Notes under the pieces: generated by a model
What the model saw: only the letters and a program-made list of their open reading frames with translations
Database searches by the model: none
What the model was told of the DNA's origin: nothing
Translations under genes and position numbers: made by a program
DNA from: Adiantum capillus-veneris
Lineage: Eukaryota; Streptophyta; Polypodiopsida; Polypodiales; Pteridaceae
Assembly (NCBI GenBank): GCA_014529385.2
Contig: CM043962.1
Span: 126,694,970-126,758,969, forward strand
Direction of reading: 5' to 3'
DNA length: 64,000 nucleotides
Shown: positions 23,402 to 35,236 of the stretch, piece by piece
How positions within the stretch are numbered: position 1 is the first letter of the stretch
How the letters are laid out: every line of letters begins with the position of its first letter

Positions 23402-25324
23402 ACAGAGACCAAAACTGTTACTATAAAGGAAAAAGCCAGTGAGGAGGATCACGAGAGGGAATTACGACGAACACCAAAAGAGTATTCAAAGTTAAACTAC
23501 CCAGTTGCGAACCCCCAAGATAAGCCACGAGAGACAAAAAATGAGGATTGCAAGAGAAAGATTGGAACCTATCCAAACCCAACAGTGGAAATTGAACGAG
23601 TCCAACAACTGAGGGGTTTGGTGGAAGAAACTCAACGAACATTAGAACCTGAACCCAAACATATCCAGATGTCAGACACAGTTTTTCCCACACAAGTTCA
23701 ACCTCACAAGAACTACAGGCCGTTAGCTATACCCAGTATCATTCGGGAAGAGAGTGAGGGTAGGACATCTGAAAGTGGACACACACCTTTCCTACTAGAG
23801 AGAATGTTTGGTGAGGGAATACCCGACCCCCTTGAGGAAGTGGAGATTCCATCTTCACCATTCTCTTGTCAGGGTCCTACGTCCCACAAGATGCCATTAA
23901 CTGTTGCCAAATTGATGGATTTCATGTCTTCATAAATTAGAACCACCATCATGTCCAAACTATATAAAGACCCCGAGCTAGTCTCAGCTCTTCGAGCCTT
24001 CCTCAATGGAGAATTACAAGCCGGATTACCACAGTTTGCACATATGAACAAACCTGACTCGGTAATGAATGATGAGAAACATTTAGCACCACCATCTGAC
24101 CTAGCTTGACATGAATCTGTAATTGAAGTACCCGTTAACAAGTTGGGGCAATACTTTGAAGGTGATGAATCTAATGCTACTCTACCAATCACTACTAAAG
24201 GATTAACTGTAAAGGGGGTCCTTGACGGTGGTGCAGGAGTCAGCATGGTGACAAAGAGTTGTTGGGAGTCTATGGGGAGACCTCACCTTGAAGCCACAAG
24301 CATAGTGGTAAAAATGGCTAATGGATCTATTGTTACGCCTATTGGAATGCTAAAGGATCTCAGAATCAAGATCTTGGGACACAAGGTAAGGAAAACTTTC
24401 ATTGTTATGGATTTTTCCAAGCATCCTATGTCATTTGAGATGATCTTAGGGCGTCCATTCATGAGGGAAGCAAAAATGGTGCATGACTGGTCCAAAAACC
24501 ACGTCTACTTACAGTTCCAAGACTCTGTCATTCGAGTTGATCTTTTAAGTGGTCGAACGCATCCTATAGGAAATAAATTTATCATTGATAATCGATCAGA
24601 CACAACAATTCATTCAGCTCCATTACAGTATTGTTACACGTGTAACGAAGACACGGATATTGGGGAGAACTCTCCTTATATGGATATCCTACCCGGAATG
24701 GCTGAGTCAGACAATGTCGATTGGGTACACCTAGCGGCAACTATAGATACATGGGGAGCTAGAGAAACAACCTGGGTAACACCAGATGGGGAAGAGATAC
24801 CACACATTGCACCAGTAAACATGTTAGGTGTAGCGCATGTAACATCCGATGATAAGAAAGAGGCACACCTACCTGAGAGTGAAACTGATGATTCCTCAAA
24901 GGCTTCAGGCCAATACACATCGGAAACGGAATCTCAGAAAGAAATGGATTCAAAACCTGAGGAAACATCGAGTGAGCCAAGTATAGAAACTGAACACTCA
25001 AGGCCTAGTACGACCATCTATGGTAATTTATATGAGAGTGAAGAAGATACAAGCGAAGACCTATCAGGCGAGTCGAGTTCAAACATTTACCAAAATCAAA
25101 ACCTTAACAAGAAACAAAGGTCATATAAGAGACGACGATATCGAGAAAATGTGAGAGCTAGGATAAACAAGGAAAGATCTACTGCAGAATGGCTTAGCTA
25201 TCTAGGGGCATGTGATGCTTATCGAAAGCTAGTAGACAATTGGGGTGAACATCTCCAGGGTGTCATGTGGTGCAGCCCGCGACCCATTGACTCCGTCAAT
25301 TGGAGGTTACAAAGGCGAAATTGA
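23402..25324 (+). pseudogene. Gag-protease linker and retropepsin of the OTA-type element
   Basis: One frame runs through two stops (TAA near 23933 and TGA near 24107) into a retropepsin with VKGVLDGGAGVSMVTKSCW at about 24209-24265 and the second-half signature MILGRPFM at about 24440. The DGGA active site, where DTGA or DSGA is usual, resembles Tat/Athila-type proteases. A long acidic, Ser/Glu-rich linker and a basic patch (KKQRSYKRRRYREN) follow. The RT frame overlaps the end in another register (25300-25324), either a genetic or a programmed shift. Confidence 0.8.
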
Positions 25325-26880
25325 GTCGAACTATAAGAAGACGTCAAAACCGAGAGTTAGCACAACAACAAAAGGAGGCAGAACTAAAAGAAAGGTCTCC
25401 GTCAGGACAAGAGCCTGATGACTTACATACGGCTCCTGAACATTTGAAATCTTATACCACGGGGGAGCGAAAGGTTGTTTATGCCAAAGCCCAACGAATA
25501 CCTACCAATGGAAGCAGTGGAGTCTATGATGGTCCAGCGGTAGTTAAAGAGATAGAATTAGCAAAACCAGGTGAGGAGTCTAAACCAGTCTTTATTGCTC
25601 AAGACCTTACCGAAACTGAAGAGGCTGTACTTAAGGAGCTCCTCAAGGAATACAAGGATATCTTTGCTTGGACATATCATGACATGAAGGGCGTTCCACC
25701 TTCTGTGGTGCAACATACAATTCCCATGATCAACACTGCTAAACCCGTCCAGCAACGACCCTATCCAATGAATCCTAAGTACGCCAAAATTGTACAAGAG
25801 GAGATTGAAAAACTTATCCAATGTGGATTCATATACCCTATTGAGCACTCAGAATGGGTTTCTCCCATAGTCATTGTGCCAAAAAAGAATGGGAAACTAA
25901 TAGTGTGCGTGGACCTCAAGAAAGTTAATGCAGCCACTAGGAGATATCATTATCCCTTGCCATATTCAGAACATGTGCTTGAAAAAGTTGCGGGCAAGGA
26001 AGCTTATAGCTTTTTAGATGGGTACTCTGGTTACAATCAAATCACAATTGCATTAGAGGACCAAGCTAAAACTGCTTTTATCACAGAGTTTGGAGTGTTT
26101 GCATTTCGTGTTATGGCTTTTGGCTTAACAAATGCCCCTGCTACATTCCAACGATTAATAAACACTGCGTTTAAAGAATTTCTAAGGGAGTTTTGTGAAG
26201 CTTTCCTAGACGACCTTTGTGTTTATTCTTCTTGGGAGAAGCATTTGTTATATCTACGAAAAATATTTGAAAGGTGCAGATTTTATTGCATCTCATTGAA
26301 CCCTTTCAAATGCCAATTTTGGGTTAAGCATGGAGTCATTCTAGGGCATATAGTGTCCAAGAACGGGATATCCACAGATGAGAGTAAGATTAAAGCCATT
26401 GCCGATTTGCCACCACCTACGAACTATAAAGGAGTTCAAAGATTTATGGGCCATGTTGGTTATTATCGAAGATTTATTTTAAACTTTGCCGAGATAGCGC
26501 GTCCATTGTACAAGCTTCTTATCGAGTTTCACTAGATGGAAGAATGTCATCAATCTTATGAGTTATTAAAGAAGGCCCTAACAAGTGCTCCAATCCTGCG
26601 AACACCTGATTGGAATGTACCTTTTCATGTGCATATTGATGCATCAAATTTTGCTATTGTGTGTGTTCTAACTCAACCAGGAGAACATAAATTGGACTAC
26701 CCTATTAGCTTTGCAAGTCACCAATTAAATGACGCCGAGATGAACTACACTACTACAGAGCGCGAAGGTCTAGCTATGATTTACGCAGTAAAGAAATTTC
26801 GCTATTACCTTCTTGCTACCAAGTTTGTGTTTTATGTTGATCATCAAGCATTGCTATATTTGGTAAACAAGCCGTGTTGA
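25300..26880 (+). pseudogene. Reverse transcriptase and RNase H of the OTA-type element
   Basis: RT signatures in order: VSPIVIVPKKNGKLIVCVDL, FLDGYSGYNQI, FGLTNAPATFQRL and FLDD in the place of YxDD (AFLDDLCVYS, about 26200). These are followed by GHVGYYRRFI. An in-frame TAG at 26533-26535 separates RT from RNase H, which has VHIDASNFAIVCVLTQPGE, TEREGLAMIYAVKKFRYYL and YVDHQALLYLVNKP before stopping at 26878-26880. The FLDGYSGYNQ and FLDD variants fit the OTA (Athila/Tat) branch. The RNase H tail is shortened and contains a second TGA. Confidence 0.85.
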
Positions 26881-26892
26881 ATTACATGATGG

Positions 26893-28489
26893 TTGTTAAT
26901 TCTTCTTGAGTTTGACTTTACCGTTGTTGTGAGGCCTGGGAGGAAACATGTCATGGTTGATCATTTATCTCGTATCCCTAATGGCGAAGCTCCTACGGGG
27001 GTTGATGATGAATTGCCTGATACTCCTTTGTTCATTGTTGAGACAATGCCTAAATGGAGTGAAAAGATTGTTAACTTCTTAGTTAATGGTTTTCCACCCA
27101 AAGAACTGCGAAAAGATATAGCTCGAAAATTAATCAAGGAATGCGAACCCTATTGCTTACTGGCTGGAACTCTCTATAAGAGAGGAAAAGATGATGTTCT
27201 TAGACGCTGTGCTCTCAAGGATGAGTATTTATATATTCTACAAGAGGCACACATGGGCGTAGGTGGTGGTCACTTTTCAGGAAAGTTGACTGCTCGAAAG
27301 ATCTTACAGTCAGGCTATTGGTGGCCCACTCTATTTAAGGATGCATCACTTTTTGCAAAGGGATGTGATGAATGCCAACGCTTCAACAAGCCACAAAGAA
27401 GGGATAGGATGCCTCTACATCCCATCAAGGTAACCTAACCATTTGAAAAGTGGGGCTTAGACTTTGTAGGACCGATTAGTCCGGCTGCACGTAACACGCA
27501 ATCACGATATATCATTGTTGCTACCGACTATGTAACCAAATGGGCTGAAGCAAAAGCAACACGAAAGACGGATGCAAAAACAACAGCTAAGTTCCTCTTT
27601 GAGAACATTATCACACGTTTTGGATGCCCCTTTGAACTTGTGAGTGACAATGGAACTCATTTTATAAATGAAGTAATAAAAGAACTTCATGATATCTCAC
27701 CACAAGTCTACACCCTATTATCCCCAAGAAAATGGCCAAGCTGAGAGTACAAACTTCATGATATCTCACCACAAGTCTACACCCTATTATCCCCAAGAAA
27801 ATGGCCAAGCTGAGAGTACAAACTTCATGATATCTCACCACAAGTCTACACCCTATTATCCCCAAGAAAATGGCCAAGCTGAGAGTACCAACAAAACTCT
27901 CATCTCCATTTTGACAAAGACAGTCGAGGCTCATCGCACTGATTGGGACCTAAAGCTTACATCAGCTTTATGGGCTTATCGTACTGCGTATAGAGTTGCT
28001 ATTAATTGCACACCGTTTAAGATGGTGTATGGCCAAGAAGCAGTTATGCCATGGGAGTTTGTCATTCCTAGTCTTCGAGTAGCTTCTCAAGAAGGTTGGG
28101 ATGGTAACCCCTTAGTGGAGCGATTATATATCCTGGAAAGGCTAGATGAAGAGAGGCAATTAGCTGTGCAAAATGCTCTAGTGGAGAAGGATAGGAGAAA
28201 GAAGTGGTTTGATAGCCATTTAAAGGATAAAGACATCAAGGTTGGTGATAAAGTTCTTATGTACGGGGTACGTAATGAAAAGAAGAAATTGAAATACGCT
28301 GGTAAGGGACCATATCGAGTGTGTGAAATTACCCCGCAAGGTACCATTCGTGTGGAGACTCTAGATGGAGTTGAAACCATTGGATTCCTTAATGGGAGTA
28401 AATTCAAAAGATATTATGATCCTCTAAGCCAGGAAGAGTTGCAAGCCATCCATCAAAAGAAGGCTGCCAAGGAACAAGCAGAGCTTTAA
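26893..28489 (+). pseudogene. Integrase of the OTA-type element, with a triplicated segment
   Basis: The zinc domain is visible (GGGHFSGKLTARKILQSGYW, CDECQRFNKP, about 27260-27400). A TAA at 27436-27438 is followed in frame by the core: KWGLDFVGP (first Asp) and LVSDNGTHFI (second Asp, about 27640). After a frame change the catalytic Glu segment STPYYPQENGQAEST occurs three times. The rest continues through KMVYGQEAVMPWE and a basic C-terminal domain (DRRKKWFDSHL, YAGKGPYRV) to a TAA at 28487-28489. The same frame then continues into a second protease-like domain. Confidence 0.88.
27683..27889 (+). repeat. Exact 69-bp tandem triplication in integrase
   Basis: Units start at 27683, 27752 and 27821 with AACTTCATGATATCTCACC. 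They are essentially identical and in frame (23 codons each). The unit covers the catalytic-Glu region of the integrase core. The copies are recent compared with the rest of this decayed element, or they reflect an assembly artefact. Confidence 0.93.
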
Positions 28490-28555
28490 AAAATCCAAGC
28501 AAGAGTTGAGGCTCGAGAACGACAACAACGTCTTAGACGCCAATGAGAGGCTAAT

Positions 28556-29339
28556 TTGGGAATCACGCAAGCATTTTTCGAGGACACAGATGACGACTCA
28601 TTAGAATCTGAGCCACCCCTACGATACCCAATTGAGCTAAATAGCCCCTATGGGAAAGTACTATACAATGCCTTATTAGATACGGGAGCTAAACACAATT
28701 TTTTATCCTATGGAGTTTGGTGTCAATTACGGAAACCGACCCTATCCCCGAGTACAATGCAAGTCAAGGGCATTAATAAAAAGAAAACTGCTATTCTTGG
28801 AGTCCTTCAGACCCCTCTTGTCTATGACAATGGAAGAAGAGTGCAGAGGTTTCTAGTCATGCCCGCGGGAGCTATGGAAGGCAACGTAAACCTGGGACGC
28901 ACGTGGATGTTGGCAACCAAATGCACTATTGATTGGGATACTAGTAGTGTCATGATGCGACCACCGACTCTTACCCCTATCATTCAAGCAAAGTCACCTA
29001 CGTTGCAAACTCTAGCAAAGTTGAAGGATAGCCAACATTCACAAGCCAAGGTGGTTAACTCGTCTTTGCCGGCTACCCATGAACCTGGCACTTCAACACT
29101 TGTAGTTGCAGCAAGCAGTAATATTGCAAGTACTCAACCTGCACGACCTAAGAGTACATATCAATGGGTCCCCAAGGCCTTACTTCCAACTACCTCAACC
29201 CTCCCATACATTCCAAGAAAAAATTTCCCCAGAAAACCAAGAGCGCGCCCTAGGAGAGTCAAGACCAAATCACGATGGATTCCAAAACAACTATTAGAAG
29301 CCCAAGGCTACTATGATGGAAATGAGCAAATTTGGGTAA
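28556..29339 (+). pseudogene. Second aspartic-protease-like domain after integrase (first part)
   Basis: This frame is in the same register as the integrase C-terminus and is separated from it only by TAA (28487-28489) and TGA (28544-28546). It reads LRYPIELNSPYGKVLYNALL followed by DTGAKHNFLSYGVWCQL, where DTGA (Asp codon at 28679) matches the retropepsin active site. Further on, RRVQRFLVMPAG and VNLGRTWMLATKCTIDWD resemble the second-half motif ('LGRxWL...'). The main protease of the element (DGGA) lies upstream, so this is an additional domain. A Pro/Lys/Arg-rich tail follows. The frame is cut at 29339 by a nested retrotransposon and resumes at 40323. Confidence 0.75.
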
Positions 29340-30954
29340 TGATAGCCGTTTTTCGGCTCTCCATAATTGCTATACTAAGTTACTCCACCCTACCAAATTC
29401 ACCCAAACGCTATGGCTATCCCTACCATTTCATTGTACATAGGCGTGTGTGAGTTAGGGGGCTTTTCCCATATCTTCTTAAAAAACCCTCAGCTAGTTAG
29501 TCACTGGGCTAGTTGAGCCAAAAAAATAAAAAAAAATAAAAAATAAAAGTATATTATGGCCTCTTTGTGTGTAAATATTTCATTGTATATATGACCTAAA
29601 TATAGGGATTTTTTATAATTATTTTGATATTTTATTTAAATATTTCTACTTAGGTGTGTGTTTTATTAAACCTATGTACACCTTCTTTCATCCTCTTACA
29701 CCATAATTATATTTTTTGCCAATATGTACATACTCTAACCTCATATTTTTCTTTTATACAAATCACTCCCACATTTTCACCCTCACCCTCGTGAAAACAA
29801 AAAATTGATTTCTACTCATTGGTTACTTTTATTATATTATTTACTTGCATACCTTTTCCTCTTTCACCCAAAATAATTCAAGGAGGGACCATATCATATG
29901 ATTCCAATATCTTTTCATATCCATAACTCCTCCATATTTTTATTATTATTTTTACTCATTATTCTAACACCATGTGCTCATTGAGCTAAAGTCCATGAAT
30001 AGTCCATACACCAGTCCCACCATGTATATATTTCTTATTTCACCAATAATCCTCCTCCATGCATGGGTCAAGGGCAACTTGAATGCTTTGTATTATAATA
30101 TGACAAAGGAGGGGCTCACTCTTGGATGCATTGTACAAATTCAACAAAGGAGGGGGCCACTAAAAGACTTTTGCAGGCATAAAAAACAGGCTTTTTGGTG
30201 AGAATTTTGGCACCTATCTCCACTCCGAATTTGGAGCGGTGATCAAAAGAGACAATGTAGCCCACACTCTGAATAATCACCTCAAATTTTTTCATGATTT
30301 TTGGAGCTACCAGCGGTGAGCTATGATTTTTTGAGTGGACCCCAGTCTGCCCACTTTTCTCACAAGTAGCCCTTAGTCTTCTCTCACCCTTCCACACACC
30401 TACTCACTCTTACACATCCCTCCCTCTCCTTCCCTCACTCAAACCTGCAATTTCCATGGCTTCTCCCACCCTCTTCACCATTACCCTTCTCTCTCATCCC
30501 TATAGTTCTTTTATGAACCTCTACATACATACACCCTCTCCATGTCTCTCTCTATTGCTTCTATGTTACAATTTCATTTACCTCTCCTAAAATATCTAAA
30601 ATTCAGCATCTTAACCATGATAACTTCTGCAAATTGAGGATTTTTCATCAACAAATCCTCTTTTCATCGTGGTGGTCAACCGTGGCGGCGGCGTAAAGAA
30701 GCGAAGAAGAAGAAGAAGACCAACGATCATTTTTTCCACAATCTACACAAGGGTGAGTTCAGTTCAAGCTTCTTCAAAGCTTCACCATCTCAATGATTCT
30801 CTTTTAATTCACCCCTCTTCCTTCATCAAATCAACTCACTCTACCCATTGTAAATGTAACATTAACTTTCTAGTGATTACTAACGACTAACATACTAACA
30901 CAAAATAGCATTGACCTAACCATAAAAGACACCTCACCTCAAGATATGTATAGT

Positions 30955-31026
<72 letters not shown>

Positions 31027-32050
31027 TCCTTAAAACTTACTTTCACCTTATCTACCATCAATAATGCTCTCTTCTGAGCCCACACCCATGACTCAAGCAG
31101 ACAAAGAAGGCCCGCAATGTTTTGATATTCAAAAAAATCATAATCCTGATTTGTTAGCTTGTAAATTAGGATTTCCAATAATCTTAATGAGGGGTCTCCA
31201 ACCTATAAATAGGCCCGTCTCCTTCTTGTAAAACAACCTCCAACATCTCACATAGCACCCCAACACTCTATGCGTGAGGAGAGACTTAGGTGTAGCAACC
31301 ACTTGTGAGCTTCACTCTTGGTGTGAGAGAAGCCTTCAAGCTACACATTGCAAGTGAGAGAGCGTGAGTTCCACAAACCTCAAAACCACTATTGTATATG
31401 CTCCTTCATCATCAATAAATTGAGGTTTGGTGCATCAAAGGTGTGATTCGACGTTCAAATCTTCGTCCTTCCATTTGTGCAATACTGTTTGGAGAATTCA
31501 AGGTGACTTGTGTATTTGAGTTTTTATCGGTTGATCTTGATTTTAGAAAGTGTTTTAGTGTGTTTTTCATTGCCAGTTTTGTGTCCATTGTAAGAGGGCA
31601 TTGTGGTGAGAGGTCTCCCACACCCTAAGAAAGTGTGTGTGTGTGTTTTGGCAATGTTTAGCAATCACTAAGCATTGAGTGAGTTTAAACAAGTTCTACG
31701 ATAGCATCATAACGAACCATCTCCATTTGCAAGTCACAAATACGGTATTATGCAAGACCCTTTTCTCTCTCTCTTCCCTTTGCTCTAGATCTCTCTGGTC
31801 CAGTTTGTGTGTGTCTTGGTGTGAGGTTGTTTGTGTGCGTTGTGTGGTGCATCTTCTTGGTTGTGCCAAAATCTTTCTTGCGTCCTAGTTCGCATACCAT
31901 AACTAGGTGGTGCCCCTTTCTTGTTTGGGTTTGGCTGTGGGTTTGTTGTTGTGTTGTGCTTGTGGTTGCCCCAGCCCCAATTGAGCAGCACGGGAGCCTT
32001 GAGGGGTGTTTAGAGGTCGCCTCTCTTGTTGCCCGCCCCGGACCGCCTCA
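29340..32050 (+). repeat. 5' LTR of the Tat-type element (2711 bp)
   Basis: Begins TGATAGCCGTTTTTCGG and ends CCCGGACCGCCTCA. Contains (CT)n at 30957-31023 and a TATA box, TATAAATAGG, at 31204-31213. Small frames inside occur in both LTRs and are not genes. Confidence 0.95.
31204..31213 (+). promoter_or_regulatory. LTR TATA box
   Basis: TATAAATAGG lies in the downstream third of the LTR, with transcription expected to start about 30 bp further on. The 3' LTR has the same box near 39476. Confidence 0.7.
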
Positions 32051-32054
32051 ATTT

Positions 32055-32071
32055 TGGTGCCCCCACGGAGG
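32055..32071 (+). other. Probable primer binding site
   Basis: TGGTGCCCCCACGGAGG begins 4 nt after the LTR, the right position and TGG start for a tRNA primer site. I cannot name the tRNA with confidence; an Asp-like TGGCGCC site with changes is possible. Confidence 0.5.
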
Positions 32072-32659
32072 AAAGGCTTGTGTATCTTTTTGTTTAGGTT
32101 CAACCTTTAGCATAGTCAAGTAGGTTGCATGAATCACGAGAATTTGTATGATCCTTTCATTCCCATTGCAAGGCAAAAGGTACACATAATTGTTAGTACT
32201 AAGTTGCAATTTCAGCGAGTAATTCGTAGGATTTTAGGTCCTCTTAGGTTGGCTGAGATAAACGCTTCAGTAAACCCTTTTATTTTGCCTCTGATTAGGT
32301 ACGACCTTAGTTTGGACGTCTATATTTTTGTTTTGTTTTGAGTATTAGGTCATGCATAGACCATGGATAATGGCCCATGAATAGAGGTTTTCCCCTTCCA
32401 TTTCACTCCACACATTAGAATAAACATTGCAATTAGTAGAAAAATCCATTTTCAACAACGTATGGTATTCATGTTTGGTGCCCAAAGAGTAGGAGAAATT
32501 CTCGCATCACCAAACCCTGTCATTCTACGTCTTATTGATTATCATAGGTCATTTGATGTGAATATTTTTATTTTGTTGTAGAATAGATTGCAATTTAGAA
32601 AATATTATTGTGTAAATCTTTTAAAGAAAAAAAAAACGCGTCACTTTGAAATCAATTCA

Positions 32660-33703
32660 ATGGAGAGCCAACGCCAAATGTCTGGATATCCTCTTTTCTT
32701 TGGAGAGCCTGGAGAGGATGCAGAATTATTTCTAGCGAATTTCAAGATGTCTTGCCGTATCAAGAGGATAGTAACTGATCAAGAACGTGTAGAAATGTTT
32801 GAGGTGGTCCTTAGGAAAGATGCTAGCACTTGGTTTGACTCTTTGCCTGAGGAATTTAAAGGGAATTACACGGAAGTTTTGAATCGTTTCAAGAAATACT
32901 TCTTTGATCCCCAAAACACTCAGAAATTATGGCAAGACATTGTTTCTCATAAGCAAAAAGACTTAGATGACTACTACTTGTACAAGCAAGAGTTTCTACG
33001 TCTTTGGGCTCTATGGATACGAAATGTTGCTAACCCTGGTGATGGTGCAGAATTTCTAAAGAAGGAGAGGTTCATAGCCGGACTCTTTCCTGACCTTAAG
33101 GTAAAAGTTGAGGCGGGTGCACCTGCTACCTTTGATGCAGCTGAAACTAGGGCTGCTGAGAAATATAGGAAACTCAAGTGCTTAAGGGGAGAGGTTCCAA
33201 TAGAAGGTCTTAGACCCAAAGGTAAGTCACAAGCATCAACATCGAGGGAGCTTCCTGAGGTAACGGCGGAAGTAATTGAGAAGTTAAACGAATCTTTAAG
33301 CAGCCTGTCAATTCACCTTGCACAAGCTGTAGGTCCAAAGGGACAAGCAAAGAAGTCTGAAGAGCGAGATCCACGACCTAGGAGAGTCTTGCAATGTTGG
33401 AATTGCGGAGAGTCTGGACATGGGATGTATAATTGTCCTTGGCCCCGTGGAGAGCCAGGGAGACCTAACTTGAATTACCCAGTGATGAATGCAGGAGAAG
33501 GAGCTGGTCAACAACCAAGGCTTCTACAAAGGCCAAATGGACCAAGACCACCTCCACAAGGGGTAGAAGGAGTTCCACCTTTGCCAGATCCAAATGTGCA
33601 TGTGGTAGAGGTGACAAATTCAAATGAGGTTGACATGGAAGCCAATGGCATTAAGCGTGGCCGACGAAAAGGTAAAGAGAGAAGGAGTCACATCATAGAG
33701 TGA
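32660..33703 (+). CDS. Gag of the Tat-type element
   Basis: From ATG at 32660 (MESQRQMSGYPLFFGE) a 347-codon frame is intact. The Gag core lies at about residues 5-180 (FLANFKMSCRIKR, STWFDSLPEEFKGNYTEVL, FKKYFFDPQNTQ, RFIAGLFPDLK). One CCHC knuckle, CWNCGESGHGMYNC, starts at about residue 246, followed by a Pro-rich tail. It packages element RNA in the virus-like particle. An upstream in-frame start region exists at 32588, but the 32660 ATG fits the start of the conserved domain. The stop TGA (33701-33703) meets the pol frame, which opens at 33699 in another register. Confidence 0.88.
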   Translation: MESQRQMSGYPLFFGEPGEDAELFLANFKMSCRIKRIVTDQERVEMFEVVLRKDASTWFDSLPEEFKGNYTEVLNRFKKYFFDPQNTQKLWQDIVSHKQKDLDDYYLYKQEFLRLWALWIRNVANPGDGAEFLKKERFIAGLFPDLKVKVEAGAPATFDAAETRAAEKYRKLKCLRGEVPIEGLRPKGKSQASTSRELPEVTAEVIEKLNESLSSLSIHLAQAVGPKGQAKKSEERDPRPRRVLQCWNCGESGHGMYNCPWPRGEPGRPNLNYPVMNAGEGAGQQPRLLQRPNGPRPPPQGVEGVPPLPDPNVHVVEVTNSNEVDMEANGIKRGRRKGKERRSHIIE

Positions 33704-35236
33704 CCATGGACAAGGCAAGAAGGCAAAGGAAACCAAGGAAACCAAGAGGACTCGACGTCGTATCAACCTCCAAGACTTCCCTCTTGGACATGGTATGGCT
33801 CCGTACAACTTGTTGGAAGACATGAGAGGTAAGGGTCCTGATATTTCATGGCCTCAATTTCTTGCATTATGTCCACAAGTTAGGAGGGATTTAACAAGGG
33901 CAGTTAGCACTAGGAGAAAGGTAAAAGAGAGTGTGCCTGTTGTAAAAATTGCACAAGCTGAAATGAATGAGGACATTACACCGGTGCTAGACTGTTACAT
34001 CAAAGGGAGATTGGTTAGGAAAGGTCTAGTGGATGGGGGTGCACAAATTTGCATCATGACAGAGGGACTCATGCAAAGACTAGGCATGCACATCCATGAG
34101 ACACCTGAAATCAAAGTCAAGATGGCAAACAATAGCAAGGCTAGGTGTGTAGGCATTTGTAAAAATGTCTTTGTAGAGGCCTTTGGCATTAAGAAAGCGG
34201 TGGATTTTTATGTTATGTCGACCAAGGGAAGTGGTTATCCATTTATCCTAGGAAGACCATGGCTAATGAAAATGCGAGCTTTGCAAGATTGGGAGAGTGG
34301 GAAATTAATTTGTAGGAATGACAATCATAAGAAGGTTGTCTTTGACATGAAGGAGCAACGCCAAGAGGAGCTCCATGAAGAATCATCTCAAAGTGAGACG
34401 GAAGAAGGTTGGACCGATAGCACTTCAAAAGAAGAAAGTAGCAGCAGCATTACTGAAGAGGAGTCTTCCATCGAAGTCATGGGGGTAAGGTTTAAGCCAA
34501 GCAACCAAGAGACCTCTTGTCAAGGCTTGGAGGAGGTAGGTCCTCAAGAGAACGAAGGTGTTCAAGATGAAGGGATGCTGGAAGGTATGCTATCAACAAC
34601 ACTTACAAAGGATGAAAGAGAGGAGTTCAAATGTGTGCTAAGGAAGTTTCCTAGGCTTTTCGCTAAAGACTACACCGACATGCGTGGGGTAGATGTTGTT
34701 CAACACAAGATTGAGTTAAAGCCTGAGGCCACACCTAAAGCTCAGAAGCTACGAAGGCTAGGAGTTATAAAGGAGCAGGCTCTACTCAAGGAGGTAAGAA
34801 AGCTTCTAGCAGCAGGTTTCATTTATCCAGTGGAGAATTCAGAGTGGGTCTCTCCTCTTGTTGTCACTCCTAAGAAAAACGGAAAGTGGAGGGTGTGTGT
34901 GGATTACCGTCCACTCAATGAGGCAACAAAAAGAGATCACTTTCCCCTCCCATTTCAGGATGAGATACTAAATGAGGTAGCTGGTCATGAGAAGTACACT
35001 GTGTGTGATGGCTACTCAGGCTACTTTCAAATAGGTATCGCATTGGAAGATCAATTGAAAACAACCTTTATCACTCCTTGGGGTTGTTATGCTTTTAGAG
35101 TCATGCCATTTGGTCTGACAAATGCTCCTGCAACATTCCAACGTTTCATGAACATGGTGTTTCAAGCATTCTTTGGAAAGTCAATTAGGGTGTTCCTGAT
35201 GAGCTTGAAGAGTATTTTTGTAACATTAAAGTCATT
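33699..35236 (+). pseudogene. Protease and truncated reverse transcriptase of the Tat-type element
   Basis: The frame is open from 33699, with a first ATG at 33795. Retropepsin has GLVDGGAQICIMTEGLMQRL (Asp codon at 34032) and PFILGRPWLM. After an acidic linker, RT reads WVSPLVVTPKKNGKWRVCVD, LPFQDEILNEVAG, YTVCDGYSGYFQI and FGLTNAPATFQRFMN. After FFGKSIRVF (about 35190) the expected catalytic xxDD motif, thumb and connection are missing. In another frame the sequence jumps to DELEEYFCNIKVILSELPTL, which normally lies just before RNase H. An internal deletion of perhaps 100-130 codons with a frame change explains this. The RT is inactive. Confidence 0.88.

Noticed and set aside
30669-32123. 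Small frames in the 2.7-kb LTR (for example 31443-31628, 31809-32123)
   Set aside because: All recur in the second LTR at 39715-40386 and show no recognisable domain; they are LTR sequence.
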